Counted from the stretch's first letter, positions 1-7,662 are shown. The stretch is DNA of 10,633 nucleotides from Pseudomonadota bacterium (GCA_028876585.1 JAGWRL010000136.1:1-10633); one strand, 5' to 3'. A program made the numbers and translations. The notes: a model not told the origin generated them from the sequence alone.

Positions 1-133
1 CCTCCCGTTCCGGCCGCGAGACCGGGATGCGGCTGCCGCCCATGGTGGCGGTGCCGAGGCCGAGTTCGCTGACCGCGATCGCGGTGCGGCCGAGGCGGCG
101 GGTGGGCCAGACGGTGGGGCTGGTCGCGGGCAT
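1..133 (-). CDS. Aldo/keto reductase, N-terminal fragment (runs off left edge)
   Basis: Only the first 44 codons are visible; the gene continues leftward out of the window. It starts at ATG 133-131 and begins MPATSPTVWPTRRLGRTAIA, then continues VSELGLGTATMGG. The R-LG-T-x-V-x-x-LGLGTA-x-MGG pattern is the opening beta-hairpin and first strand of NAD(P)H-dependent aldo/keto reductases, closest in style to the sugar/pyridoxal dehydrogenase group (D-threo-aldose 1-dehydrogenase, L-fucose dehydrogenase, pyridoxal 4-dehydrogenase). The catalytic Asp-Tyr-Lys-His residues lie outside the window, so activity and substrate cannot be judged. A clear Shine-Dalgarno GGAGGA (147-142) stands 8 bases before the ATG and fixes the start. 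It lies downstream of topA on the same strand, across 287 bp with its own possible promoter, so it is probably a separate transcription unit. The family call is fairly sure; the subfamily is a guess. Confidence 0.75.
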   Translation of the reverse strand, partial: MPATSPTVWPTRRLGRTAIAVSELGLGTATMGGSRIPVSRPERE

Positions 134-163
134 GGCGTGTTTCCTCCGGCGTGCGGCGGGCAT

Positions 164-192
164 GGTATCGGCGGGCGGGGGCGACCCGGCAA
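164..192 (-). promoter_or_regulatory. Possible promoter of the aldo/keto reductase gene
   Basis: On the minus strand TTGCCG (192-187) is followed after 17 bases by GATACC (169-164), about 30 bases before the start codon. The -10 matches the consensus at only three of six positions, so this is a weak candidate. The spacing and the short leader carrying the GGAGGA ribosome site are the arguments for it. Confidence 0.25.
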
Positions 193-214
193 GGCCCCGG
201 GGGCAAGGGCGGGC

Positions 215-228
215 AGATCGTTCGATCT
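215..228. promoter_or_regulatory. 14-bp palindrome upstream of aldo/keto reductase, possible operator
   Basis: AGATCG and CGATCT (215-220 and 223-228) form a perfect inverted repeat around a TT centre, about 23 bp upstream of the weak -35 hexamer of the reductase. Its size suits a dimeric regulator of TetR or MarR type, but no regulator gene is visible in the window. Nothing else in the 134-420 gap looks coding on either strand. Confidence 0.3.
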
Positions 229-350
229 ACACCGCAACGATCACCGAGGCACGCGCTCCGAGCCTGCCCCCCGAGCTGTCCACGACATATCGTCTCGTAC
301 GGTTCTTATTCCGCCCGCATTGTCAGGACGCGAGCGATCGCACCAGGCCT

Positions 351-378
351 CGGGCGCTTTCCCTGCGGAGAGCGCCCG
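351..378 (-). terminator. Strong hairpin downstream of topA, possible terminator
   Basis: Arms 351-362 and 367-378 pair over 12 bp (one T:G wobble seen from the plus strand) around a four-base loop. The core is CGGGCGCT against AGCGCCCG. It lies 42 bases beyond the topA stop. No T-tract follows on the minus strand (the next bases are AGGCCTGGTG), so it is not a classic intrinsic terminator. It may stop or protect the 3' end of the topA transcript, with or without Rho. Confidence 0.4.
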
Positions 379-420
379 ATGGGCACCCGATGGACCCTGG
401 GGCTTCATGAAGAGGCGAGA

Positions 421-3195
421 CTAATCGGCGGCCGTCCTGGCCCGTGCGCCGCCGGTCTTGCGCGCCGCCGTCGTCTTGCGCTTCGCCGGAGGCTTGGCCG
501 TGGCCTTCCCGGCGGCCTTTCCCGCGGCCTTGGCTGCCGGCTTGGCCGCGGCGCGTTTCGGCGCGGCGGCCTTCTTGCGCGGCGCCGGGCCGGACGTGGC
601 CTCCACCGAGGCCGCCGCACCCTTCACCGCGCGTTTGGCGCCGGCACCGGAAGCCCGCTTAGCCCCCGCCGCGGCCTTTTTCCCCGCTGCCCCGCGCGGC
701 TTCAGCGCCTTGCCCTTTTCGGCCAGCAGCGCCACCGCCTCGGCCAGCGCGATCTCGTCCAGCGTCACCCCGCGCGGCAGGTTGGCCACCAGATTGCCGT
801 GCTGCACGTAAGGACCGAAGCGGCCCTTGCGCACCGTGATCGGCGCCCCGTCCTTCGGATGTGCGCCCAGGCTGCGCACGCTGGCCAGCTTCTTGGCCAG
901 TAGATCCACCGCCCGGTTGAGCCCGATCGCCAGCACGTCGTCGTCGCGGTCGAGCGAGCCATAGACCGCCCCCATCCGCACATAGGGACCGAAGCGGCCG
1001 ATCCCGGCCTCGATCGGCTGCTTCGTCTCCGGATCAAGGCCCACCACGCGCGGCAGACCGAGCAGCGCGACCGCCTGGTCGAGCGTGATCTGGTCTCCGT
1101 CCACCCCGCGCGGCAGCGAGGTGCGGCGCGGTTTCGGCGCCTTCTTGTCCTCGCTGGCCTCGCCCTGCTGGACATAGACGCCATACGGGCCGCGGCGGAC
1201 CGTTATCGCGTCGCCGGTTTCCGGATGCACCCCGAGCGTGCGCATCCCTTCCTTCAGGGTCTCCCCGCCTTCCCCGCCGATCTCCACCGCCAGGCGGCGG
1301 GTGTATTGGCAGGCCGGGTAGTTGGAACAGCCGATGAAACTGCCGTAGCGCCCGAGCTTCAGCCCCAGCCGCCCGGTGCCGCAGGCGGCGCAGACGCGCG
1401 GGTCCGACCCGTCCTCGCGGGCGGGAAAGAAATGCGGGCCGAGGTCCTGATCCAGCGCGGCGATCACGTCGCTGATCTTGAGGTCGCGGGTCTGCTCGAC
1501 CGCCTTGGAGAAGGCGTCCCAGAAATCATGCATCACCGCGCGCCAGTCGGCGGTGCCTTCGGCGATGTCGTCGAGCTTCTCCTCCATCCCGGCGGTGAAG
1601 CCGGTTTCGACATAATGCTCGAAGAAGCTCACCAGGAAGGCGGTGACCAACCGGCCACGGTCCTCGGGGATGAAGCGGCGCTTGTCGAGACGGACGTAGT
1701 TGCGGTCCTGCAGCACGGTCAGGATCGAGGCGTAGGTGGAGGGCCGGCCGATCCCGAGCTCCTCCATCTTCTTCACCAGGGAGGCTTCGGAATAGCGCGG
1801 CGGCGGCTGGGTGAAATGCTGGTTGGCGGTCACGTCGCCGCGCTTCAGCGGGTCGCGCTCGGCCATCGGCGGCAGCATCCGGCCTTCCTCGTCCTCGGCC
1901 GCGTCGTCCTGGTCCTCCCGGTACAGCTTCAGGAACCCGTCGAAGGCGACGATCGAGCCGGTGGCGCGCAAGGTGACGCCCTTGCGGTCGGTCACCTCCA
2001 CCATGACCTGGTCGAGCTCGGCCGAGGCCATCTGCGAGGCGACCGCGCGCTTCCAGACCAGTTCATAGAGCCGGCGCTGGTCCGGCGTCAGGAAGCGGCC
2101 GACCGCATCCGGCGCGCGCGCCACGTCGGTCGGGCGGATCGCCTCGTGCGCTTCCTGCGCGTTCTTCGCCTTGGCCTGATATTTGCGCGGCGCCGCGGGC
2201 ACATAGGCGTCGCCGAAATCCTTGCCGATCACCCTTCGCGTGTCGGTGATCGCTTCCGGGGCGAGATCGACGCCGTCGGTGCGCATATAAGTAATGAGGC
2301 CGACCGGCCCCTCGCCGATGTCGATGCCCTCATAGAGGCGCTGCGCGATCTGCATCGTGCGCGCCGGCGCGAGGCCGTATTTGCGCGAGGCTTCCTGCTG
2401 CAAGGTCGAGGTGGTGAACGGGGGCTGCGGATGGCGCTTGACCGGCTTGGCCTCGACGGAAGCGACCGAGAAGCGCGCATGGGCCAATGCGGCTTCAAAC
2501 GCGCGCGCCTCGTCGCCGGAGCCGACGTCGAGCCGGCCGATCTTCCGGCCATCGGCGCCGACGAGCCGCGCGGTGAACGCCGCGTGCGCCGGGGTTTGCA
2601 GATGCGCGACGAGCGACCAATATTCGCGCGCCACGAATTTCTCGATCTCCAGCTCGCGATCGCACACGATCCGCAGCGCCACCGACTGCACCCGCCCCGC
2701 CGAGCGCGAGCCCGGCAATTTGCGCCACAGCACCGGCGACAGGTTGAAGCCGACGAGATAATCGAGCGCACGGCGGGCGAGATAAGCGTCCACCAGCGCC
2801 TGATCGATCTCGCGAGGGTTTCGCATCGCCGCCTGCACCGCTTCCTTGGTGACGGCGTTGAACACGACGCGTTCGATCGGCGTGTCGCCGAGCAGCTTTT
2901 TCTTTTTGAGGATCTCGTGAATGTGCCACGAAATCGCCTCGCCCTCGCGATCCGGGTCGGTGGCGAGAATGACGCGGTCGGCGTTCTTCACCGCGCTGCC
3001 GATGTCGGCAAGTCGTTTGGCGGCCTTGGCGTCGACTTCCCATCGCATGGCGAAATCGTTGTCGGGATCGACCGATCCGTCCTTGGCTTCGAGATCGCGC
3101 ACATGCCCGAACGAGGCGTAGACGTCGTAACCCTTGCCTAGATATTTATTGATCGTCTTCGCCTTGGCCGGCGATTCGACAATGACAACTTTCAT
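421..3195 (-). CDS. topA: DNA topoisomerase I (type IA), long form
   Basis: Relaxes negatively supercoiled DNA by transient single-strand cleavage through a 5'-phosphotyrosine link. The 924-aa product starts MKVVIVESPAKAKTINKYLG. The TOPRIM domain (about 1-125) has Glu7 and the acidic cluster DPDREGE at 80-86. The catalytic tyrosine is Tyr303 in ITYMRTDG (301-308). PGSRSAGRVQSVALR at 161-175 is the usual type IA motif. After the main toroid come one four-cysteine zinc ribbon (Cys602, 605, 623, 629) and three TopoI C-terminal repeats, each with a G-R/P-x-G-x-Y-V core, at about 655-678, 719-745 and 777-800. Residues 827-924 are a Lys/Ala-rich, low-complexity tail like histone H1 that probably binds DNA. 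The ATG at 3195 is preceded by AAGGGGA and is the family's usual start. It is divergent from dgoA. No frameshift is seen. Confidence 0.97.
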   Translation of the reverse strand: MKVVIVESPAKAKTINKYLGKGYDVYASFGHVRDLEAKDGSVDPDNDFAMRWEVDAKAAKRLADIGSAVKNADRVILATDPDREGEAISWHIHEILKKKKLLGDTPIERVVFNAVTKEAVQAAMRNPREIDQALVDAYLARRALDYLVGFNLSPVLWRKLPGSRSAGRVQSVALRIVCDRELEIEKFVAREYWSLVAHLQTPAHAAFTARLVGADGRKIGRLDVGSGDEARAFEAALAHARFSVASVEAKPVKRHPQPPFTTSTLQQEASRKYGLAPARTMQIAQRLYEGIDIGEGPVGLITYMRTDGVDLAPEAITDTRRVIGKDFGDAYVPAAPRKYQAKAKNAQEAHEAIRPTDVARAPDAVGRFLTPDQRRLYELVWKRAVASQMASAELDQVMVEVTDRKGVTLRATGSIVAFDGFLKLYREDQDDAAEDEEGRMLPPMAERDPLKRGDVTANQHFTQPPPRYSEASLVKKMEELGIGRPSTYASILTVLQDRNYVRLDKRRFIPEDRGRLVTAFLVSFFEHYVETGFTAGMEEKLDDIAEGTADWRAVMHDFWDAFSKAVEQTRDLKISDVIAALDQDLGPHFFPAREDGSDPRVCAACGTGRLGLKLGRYGSFIGCSNYPACQYTRRLAVEIGGEGGETLKEGMRTLGVHPETGDAITVRRGPYGVYVQQGEASEDKKAPKPRRTSLPRGVDGDQITLDQAVALLGLPRVVGLDPETKQPIEAGIGRFGPYVRMGAVYGSLDRDDDVLAIGLNRAVDLLAKKLASVRSLGAHPKDGAPITVRKGRFGPYVQHGNLVANLPRGVTLDEIALAEAVALLAEKGKALKPRGAAGKKAAAGAKRASGAGAKRAVKGAAASVEATSGPAPRKKAAAPKRAAAKPAAKAAGKAAGKATAKPPAKRKTTAARKTGGARARTAAD

Positions 3196-3221
3196 GCCAA
3201 CCCGTCCCCTTGCGACCGGCG

Positions 3222-3250
3222 CATATGGGCCATACGGGCGAGAATCACAA
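3222..3250 (-). promoter_or_regulatory. Possible topA promoter
   Basis: On the minus strand TTGTGA (3250-3245), a 17-base spacer and CATATG (3227-3222) would start transcription about 20 bases before the topA ATG. The -35 matches at four and the -10 at three of six positions, so this is tentative. The -10 lies inside a small tandem repeat, CATATGGGC then CATACGGGC (3222-3239). The remainder of the 3196-3350 divergent region shows no clear dgoA promoter; TTGATT at 3293-3298 is the only -35-like hexamer, with no good -10. Confidence 0.3.
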
Positions 3251-3350
3251 GCCGGCCTTTTGGACCGACGGGGCGCGTGGAATTTCGCGGCGGTTGATTC
3301 CGGGGGGCGTCGCGCTCAAAAGGACAGCGGGATCCGCTCGGGAGCACGCC

Positions 3351-3983
3351 ATGAACGCCCGCCTTTCCGCCGCAATGGCGAAACTGCCGCTCGTCGCCAT
3401 CCTGCGCGGCGTGACGCCGCAGCAGGCGCCCGACGTCGCCGAGGCGCTGCTGGAGGAGGATTTCGAATTCATCGAAATCCCGCTCAACTCGCCCGAGCCG
3501 CTGAAAAGCATCGCCGCCGTGCGCGCGATGGCGCCGGCGCGCGTGTTCGTCGGCGCCGGCACGGTGTTGAGCGTCGATCAGGTCGAGGCGGTCGCCAAGG
3601 CCGGCGGCGATCTCATCGTGACGCCGAACACCCATGCGGAGGTGATTTCGCGCGCCCGCGCCCTCGGCCTCGTGTGCTTGCCGGGCGCCGCCACGCCGAG
3701 CGAGGCTTTTGCCGCGCTCGCCGCCGGCGCCAACGGGGTCAAGGCGTTCCCGGCCGAGATGATCGGCCCTGCGGTGGTGAAGGCCTGGGTCGCGGTGCTG
3801 CCGAAGGGGACGCCGATCCTGCCGGTCGGCGGCGTCACGCCGGACAATATGGGGCCTTACGTGCAGGCGGGCGCGGCCGGCTTCGGGCTTGGCTCGGCTT
3901 TATATAGACCGGGCGACGAGGCGGCGGCGGTGCGGGCCAAGGCGGCGGCGTTTCGCGCCGCGTGGGGACGCTTGCGCGGCTAG
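3351..3983 (+). CDS. dgoA: 2-dehydro-3-deoxy-6-phosphogalactonate aldolase (KDPGal aldolase)
   Basis: Class I aldolase that splits 2-keto-3-deoxy-6-phosphogalactonate into pyruvate and glyceraldehyde 3-phosphate, the last step of the De Ley-Doudoroff galactonate route. The 210-aa protein is a single (beta/alpha)8 barrel of normal length. It carries LVAILRGVTP (14-23), IEIPLNSPEPLKSI (41-54) with the catalytic Glu42, GAGTVL (68-73), and the Schiff-base lysine Lys131 in KAFPAE, followed by the phosphate-binding PVGGVTP (158-164) and GFGLGSALY (177-185). The IPLNSPEPLKSI and KAFPAE wording favours the galactonate enzyme over the Eda (KDPG) type. ATG 3351 is chosen because GGGAG stands at 3340-3344 and the family motif starts a few residues later; the frame is open upstream but lacks family sequence. 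No dgoK, dgoD or transporter gene is nearby. The stop is 10 bp before the next gene. Confidence 0.9.
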   Translation: MNARLSAAMAKLPLVAILRGVTPQQAPDVAEALLEEDFEFIEIPLNSPEPLKSIAAVRAMAPARVFVGAGTVLSVDQVEAVAKAGGDLIVTPNTHAEVISRARALGLVCLPGAATPSEAFAALAAGANGVKAFPAEMIGPAVVKAWVAVLPKGTPILPVGGVTPDNMGPYVQAGAAGFGLGSALYRPGDEAAAVRAKAAAFRAAWGRLRG

Positions 3984-3993
3984 GGGGCGGGCC

Positions 3994-5199
3994 GTGACCC
4001 ACCCCATCGTCGAGCTGATCGGTCCGTTGTCGGAGGTCAGCCGCCAGCGGCTTGAGGAGCTTTGCGCGCAGAGCCCAGTTCCCGAGGGCCGGGTCGCGCG
4101 GAATTTGCAGATCGTCGGCGTCGACGACGTTGGTTTCGCCCAAAACATCGTTCTCAACCCCGCCGATCTTGGGTTGCCCGACAGCCTCAAGAGCGGTTTT
4201 GTCGAATTCCGCGACGCCATCGTCACGCCGCTGGGCTTTGTCGTCGCCGGCGATTATCTCATTTTCAACACGCAGATCCTGCCCAATGGCTGGATGCGCG
4301 GCGGCGCGGGCGGCGCGCCGGAACTGATCCGGCGGATTTTCGAGCGCAATTTCATCCACCGTCTCGACGTCTGGCGCGACACCTGCCTGCTCTCGACGCC
4401 GGGGGCGATGGAGGAGATCGCCGAGCCGGCGTTTCTGTTCAATTCGCGGCTGTCATGGTGCAATTTCGCCCATTTCGTGCACGACACGCTGATCCAGACG
4501 CCGACTTTCGCCAATTGCGCCGCCCATGTCGGCCAAAGCCTCCAGCCCGTGATGGTCGGACCGGGCTTCCATTATCCGATCATGCCGGAGGTATTCGCCG
4601 GCGCGATCGGCGCGGCGGGCAAGCCGCCCCTGTTCACCCGCGGCCGGTTCTTTCGGGTCAAACGCCTCTTTGTCCCCAATACCCATTTCGCCCCGGCGCG
4701 GCACGCGATCGCGCGCGGCGCGGTCGACCGCCTGATGCGGAGGCTGGCTCGCGCATGGCCCGACCATCGCGGGGAAAAAAGGCGCCGCGTCTTCATCTCG
4801 CGCGAGGATTCAAGCCGGGGCGCCGACCGGGAGCCAACATTCGGCAATACGGCGGCGCTCAAAAGCGCGCTTGGCGAGATCGGCGTCGAGCCGCTGGTCG
4901 TCAGCCGGCTCGACCCCGCCGCCTATCTCGACGCGTTCGTGAACGCGGAACTAATCGTCGGCCTGCACGGCGCCGGCCTGATGAACGTCGTGCTCTCGCC
5001 CAGTCCGAGGGTGCTGGAAATCACCGTGCCCGGCTATCCCGACTGGAACTCATTGAACTTGTTCATCGAAAAGGGCATGGGCGCGCCGTTCCGCCGCGTC
5101 GTCATGCCGGCGCCGCGCGACGGCGTCGCCGATTACGACATTCCCGCTCTCGTCGCCGCCTGCAAGGAGCTGATGGCGACGCCGATCCCGCGCGCCTGA
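3994..5199 (+). CDS. Glycosyltransferase family 61 (DUF563) protein
   Basis: Probably transfers a sugar, in the cytoplasm, during synthesis of a surface or secreted glycan; donor and acceptor cannot be told. The 401-aa product has the family signature in its C-terminal half: RRVFISRED (264-272), then the A-x-L-I-V-G-L-HGAGL-M-N stretch (318-331) with His325, followed by PRVLEI (338-343). The N-terminal half has the family's N-x-x-H-x-x-H-D element at 157-164. No signal peptide or membrane segment is seen. The start is GTG 3994, preceded by the G-rich AGGGGGCGG (3983-3991) and 10 bp after the dgoA stop, so the two genes are probably cotranscribed and translationally coupled. The frame is open further upstream inside dgoA, but that part is a shadow of the aldolase. 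The pairing with a galactonate aldolase makes no obvious pathway sense. Confidence 0.8.
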   Translation: MTHPIVELIGPLSEVSRQRLEELCAQSPVPEGRVARNLQIVGVDDVGFAQNIVLNPADLGLPDSLKSGFVEFRDAIVTPLGFVVAGDYLIFNTQILPNGWMRGGAGGAPELIRRIFERNFIHRLDVWRDTCLLSTPGAMEEIAEPAFLFNSRLSWCNFAHFVHDTLIQTPTFANCAAHVGQSLQPVMVGPGFHYPIMPEVFAGAIGAAGKPPLFTRGRFFRVKRLFVPNTHFAPARHAIARGAVDRLMRRLARAWPDHRGEKRRRVFISREDSSRGADREPTFGNTAALKSALGEIGVEPLVVSRLDPAAYLDAFVNAELIVGLHGAGLMNVVLSPSPRVLEITVPGYPDWNSLNLFIEKGMGAPFRRVVMPAPRDGVADYDIPALVAACKELMATPIPRA

Positions 5200-5207
5200 C
5201 CGCGCCC

Positions 5208-5236
5208 TTGCCGGCGCAAAAAGCTTCCCCTATAAG
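5208..5236 (+). promoter_or_regulatory. Sigma-70 type promoter of rplY
   Basis: TTGCCG (5208-5213), an exact 17-base spacer and TATAAG (5231-5236) form a good housekeeping promoter just after the glycosyltransferase stop. Transcription should start near 5243, giving a leader of about 60 bases. In the leader CCCGCC (5246-5251) can pair with GGCGGG (5275-5280) just before the ribosome-binding site; whether this matters for control is unknown. Confidence 0.6.
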
Positions 5237-5302
5237 CCCGCGCTTCCCGCCGTTTCCGACACCCCTGGAGGCGAGGCGGGATAACTTTGAGGAAAACACG
5301 AC

Positions 5303-6019
5303 ATGGCAGCGATCAAGCAACTCGCGGCCGTGACGCGTAGCGGGACAGGCAAGGGGGCCGCCCGCTCCGTTCGTCGCGAGGCCCGCGTACCCGGCGTCAT
5401 TTATGGCGGCGGCGAAAAACCGGAACCGATTTCGGTCGATTTCAAAGACCTCGACAAGCACATTTACGCCGGCCACTTCCTGACCACGATCTTCGATCTC
5501 GACATCGAAGGCCGCACGGAACGGGTGCTGCCGCGCGATTATCAGCTCGACGTCGTCACCGACCGTCCCGTGCATGTCGATTTCCTGCGCCTGCGCGCCG
5601 GCTCGCGCGTGCGCACCGCGATCCCGATTCACGTCGTCAATCGCGAGACGTCTCCGGGCGTGAAGCGCGGCGGCACGGTCAACATCGTGCGCCACTCGAT
5701 TGAGCTTTATACCCCGGCCGACAACATCCCCGAATCGGTCGAGATCGACGTCTCCGGCCTGGATTTCCACGGCGCGGTGCATGTCGCCGACCTTAAGCTG
5801 CCGCCGGGCTGCCGCCCCGCCAATGCGAAGGGCAAGGAGACCATTGTCACCGTCGTGCCGCCGACTGTGCTGCCCGACGAGGTCAAGGCCGAGGGCGAGG
5901 CCGCCGCGACGGCCGCGCCCGCCAAGGGCGCTGCGCCCGCGAAGGCCGCCGCCGCTCCGGCCAAGGGCGCCGCCCCGGCCAAGGGCGCGGCTCCCGCCAA
6001 GCCCGCCGCCAAGAAGTAA
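5303..6019 (+). CDS. rplY: 50S ribosomal protein L25 (bL25), long CTC form
   Basis: Binds 5S rRNA in the central protuberance of the large subunit. The 238-aa protein has the N-terminal L25 domain (about 5-95; VPGVIYGGGEKPEPISVD at 29-46 and HVDFLRL at 91-97) and the C-terminal TL5/CTC beta domain (about 100-188; VNRETSPGVKRGGTVNIV at 112-129 and LPPGCRP at 166-172). It ends in a charged, disordered Ala/Pro/Lys tail from about 195 with repeated PAKGAA units. This is the common long form of alphaproteobacteria, not the short form of enterobacteria. ATG 5303 follows GAGGA (5289-5293). It has its own promoter and an intrinsic terminator. pth lies next, a widespread arrangement in this class that joins two translation genes. 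Confidence 0.96.
   Translation: MAAIKQLAAVTRSGTGKGAARSVRREARVPGVIYGGGEKPEPISVDFKDLDKHIYAGHFLTTIFDLDIEGRTERVLPRDYQLDVVTDRPVHVDFLRLRAGSRVRTAIPIHVVNRETSPGVKRGGTVNIVRHSIELYTPADNIPESVEIDVSGLDFHGAVHVADLKLPPGCRPANAKGKETIVTVVPPTVLPDEVKAEGEAAATAAPAKGAAPAKAAAAPAKGAAPAKGAAPAKPAAKK
5918..6016 (+). repeat. PAKGAA-coding repeats at the 3' end of rplY
   Basis: Residues 206-238 of bL25 consist of PAK units separated by GAA, AAAA, GAA, GAA and PAA. In the DNA the two best copies share CCGGCCAAGGGCGC at an 18-base period (about 5957-5990). Such repeats change copy number by slippage, so tail length probably varies between strains. Confidence 0.75.
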
Positions 6020-6042
6020 CGCGCCGCTGCGGCGATCAGACG

Positions 6043-6074
6043 CCCGCTCGCGCGCCCGCGTGGGCGGGTTTTTT
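6043..6074 (+). terminator. Rho-independent terminator of rplY
   Basis: CCCGC (6043-6047) pairs with GCGGG (6064-6068), with an inner CGCG/CGCG stem (6049-6052 and 6057-6060). Six Ts (6069-6074) follow the outer arm directly. An alternative inner fold is CGCCC-GCGT-GGGCG (6053-6066). A smaller perfect hairpin, CGCCG-CTG-CGGCG (6022-6034), sits just after the rplY stop. It lies 47 bases before pth, so pth may depend on read-through or a promoter I cannot recognise; a GCGCTT/AAGCGC hairpin (6092-6109) fills most of that gap. Confidence 0.75.
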
Positions 6075-6121
6075 GTGGCCCATCGCGCGGCGCGCTTGGT
6101 GGAAAGCGCCAAGAGGACGAC

Positions 6122-6715
6122 ATGCTGCTGATCGCCGGTCTCGGCAATCCGGGCGCGGCTTACGCCAGAAATCGCCACAACATCGGCTTCATGGCGGTCG
6201 AGGCGATCGCCCGCGAGCATCGCTTTCCCCCGTTCCGCTCGCGCTTTCAGGGCCTGATCGCCGACGGGACGCTCGGCGAGACACGCGTCGCGCTGCTGAT
6301 GCCGCAGACCTACATGAACGAATCCGGCCAGAGCGTCGGTCAGGCGATGCGCTTCTACAAGCTCGACCTGAAGGCGGTGGTGGTGCTGCACGACGAGCTC
6401 GATCTCGCGCCCGGCAAATTGCGCATCAAGATCGGCGGCGGCAATGCGGGCCATAACGGCCTGCGCTCGATCACCGCCCATATCGGCAACGATTACAAGC
6501 GGGTGCGGCTGGGCATCGGCCATCCCGGCGCGAAGGAGCTGGTGCATCCCTTCGTGCTCGGCGATTTCTCCAAGGCCGAGATGGGCTGGGTCGGCGCCCT
6601 ATGCGACGCCATCGCCCGCAGCGCCGCGCTGCTGGCGAAGGGCGACGACGCCGGCCTGCAGAACAAGGCGCATCTGGCGATGGAGGCGGCCGGCTTCCCG
6701 TCCCGGCCGGATTAA
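6122..6715 (+). CDS. pth: Peptidyl-tRNA hydrolase
   Basis: Cleaves the ester bond of peptidyl-tRNAs dropped by stalled ribosomes, recycling tRNA in the cytoplasm. The 197-aa product is of normal bacterial length and has every key residue: Asn9 in AGLGNPG (5-11), His19 in RHNIGF (18-23), Asn66 in PQTYMNESG (61-69), Asp91 in LHDELDL (89-95) and Asn112 in [12 protein letters not shown] (105-116). ATG 6122 follows AGAGGA (6112-6117). The gene ends one base before the stop codon of the convergent zinc peptidase gene. A CGGCCGG/CCGGCCG hairpin (6687-6709) lies inside the last codons but lacks a T-tract. The ychF gene that often follows pth in related bacteria is absent here. Confidence 0.96.
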   Translation: MLLIAGLGNPGAAYARNRHNIGFMAVEAIAREHRFPPFRSRFQGLIADGTLGETRVALLMPQTYMNESGQSVGQAMRFYKLDLKAVVVLHDELDLAPGKLRIKIGGGNAGHNGLRSITAHIGNDYKRVRLGIGHPGAKELVHPFVLGDFSKAEMGWVGALCDAIARSAALLAKGDDAGLQNKAHLAMEAAGFPSRPD

Positions 6716-6716
6716 C

Positions 6717-7613
6717 TCACTCCACCCCGGTGGCGCAGGAATCGACCTGCCCGCTTTGCAAGCCCGTCGTCAGCCATTGCTGCCGCAACGCGGAGGTGCC
6801 GTGGGTGAAGCTGTCAGGCACGGCGTAGCCGCGCGCCGATTTCTGCAACGTGTCGTCGCCGATCGCCTGCGCGGTCGCGACCGCGCGGGCGACGTCGTTC
6901 TGGTCGATCAGGTTCCACTTCTTGTTGGCGTTGGCGGCCCAGACGCCGGCGAGGCAATCGGCCTGCAATTCGACCCGCACCGAAATCGCATTGGCCTGGG
7001 TGCGCGAGCCGTTCTGCTTGGCCTCGTCCGCCCGGTCGAGAATGCCGAGCAGGTCTTGCACGTGGTGGCCGACTTCGTGAGCGATCACATAGGCATAGGC
7101 GAAATCGCCGCCGCCGCCGTATTTGCGCTGCATCTCGTCGAAGAACGAGGTGTCTAGGTAGATTTTCTTGTCGTTGGGGCAGTAGAACGGCCCCATCGCC
7201 GAGCGCGCGCCGCCGCAGCCCGATTGGGTGCCGCCGGTGTAGAGCACCATGGTCGTCGGCGTGTAGCGCACGCCTTTCTGCGCCGGCAGGATTTCCGCCC
7301 ACACCGCCTCCGTCTCGCCCAGCACGTGACGCAGGAAGCTGGTGGTGCGGTCGTTGCTGGTCGCGGGACGCGATTGCGGCGCGCTCGCCATGTGCTGCTG
7401 CTGGCCGCCGTTGCCGGTGACGATCTGCGCGCCGTTGAGCAATATGGCCGGGTTGATGCCGGTGAAATAGCTGATGATCAGCACGATGACGATGACGCCG
7501 ACGCCCATGCCGCCGCCGCCGACCGAGACCCCGCCGCCGCCCATGCCGGCGCTCATGTTCTGGCCGCGACGGTCCTCGATATTCGAGGATTCAGGGGTGT
7601 TTTGCCATTCCAT
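6717..7613 (-). CDS. Neutral zinc metallopeptidase, YpfJ family, membrane-anchored
   Basis: Member of the putative neutral zinc metallopeptidase (YpfJ) family; the natural substrate is unknown. The 298-aa protein has a Gly-rich cytoplasmic N terminus (about 21-37), one membrane segment (about 38-51, VGVIVIVLIISYF) and a periplasmic domain. The zinc motif HEVGHH is at 179-184 (ligands His179 and His183, catalytic Glu180); the probable third ligand is Glu215 in VELQADCLAGVWA (214-226). Cys133, Cys145, Cys220 and Cys293 could form disulfides. Length is as usual for the family. The ATG at 7613 has GGAAGG about 8 bases upstream. The DUF2239 stop lies 49 bp upstream on the same strand and I see no good promoter in the gap, so the two may share a transcript. 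Confidence 0.9.
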   Translation of the reverse strand: MEWQNTPESSNIEDRRGQNMSAGMGGGGVSVGGGGMGVGVIVIVLIISYFTGINPAILLNGAQIVTGNGGQQQHMASAPQSRPATSNDRTTSFLRHVLGETEAVWAEILPAQKGVRYTPTTMVLYTGGTQSGCGGARSAMGPFYCPNDKKIYLDTSFFDEMQRKYGGGGDFAYAYVIAHEVGHHVQDLLGILDRADEAKQNGSRTQANAISVRVELQADCLAGVWAANANKKWNLIDQNDVARAVATAQAIGDDTLQKSARGYAVPDSFTHGTSALRQQWLTTGLQSGQVDSCATGVE

Positions 7614-7662
7614 GCCGTCGCCTTCCCGCCGCTTGTCGCGCCTGCTTGTACCAGACGATAAT

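Noticed and set aside
279..304. ECF/EcfG-like promoter on the minus strand (AGAAC, 17 bases, CGTG)
   Set aside because: Both boxes deviate from the general-stress consensus GGAAC/CGTT, and it lies about 150 bases from the reductase start. One such hit is likely by chance.
1225..3141. A 638-codon open frame on the plus strand opposite topA
   Set aside because: It mirrors topA codons, has no family motif and no ribosome site. Long antisense frames are expected at this GC content.
3210..3350. Longer dgoA start at 3210
   Set aside because: The extra 47 residues match nothing in the aldolase family and cover the topA promoter region; GGGAG stands before 3351.
5102..6547. A 481-codon open frame on the minus strand opposite rplY and pth
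   Set aside because: It crosses the rplY terminator and the antisense of two certain genes, and its Arg/Gly/Ala-rich low-complexity sequence is typical of a shadow frame.
6687..6709. 7-bp GC hairpin at the end of pth as a bidirectional terminator
   Set aside because: It lies within coding sequence and lacks a T-tract on either side, so it may be only GC-rich codon usage.
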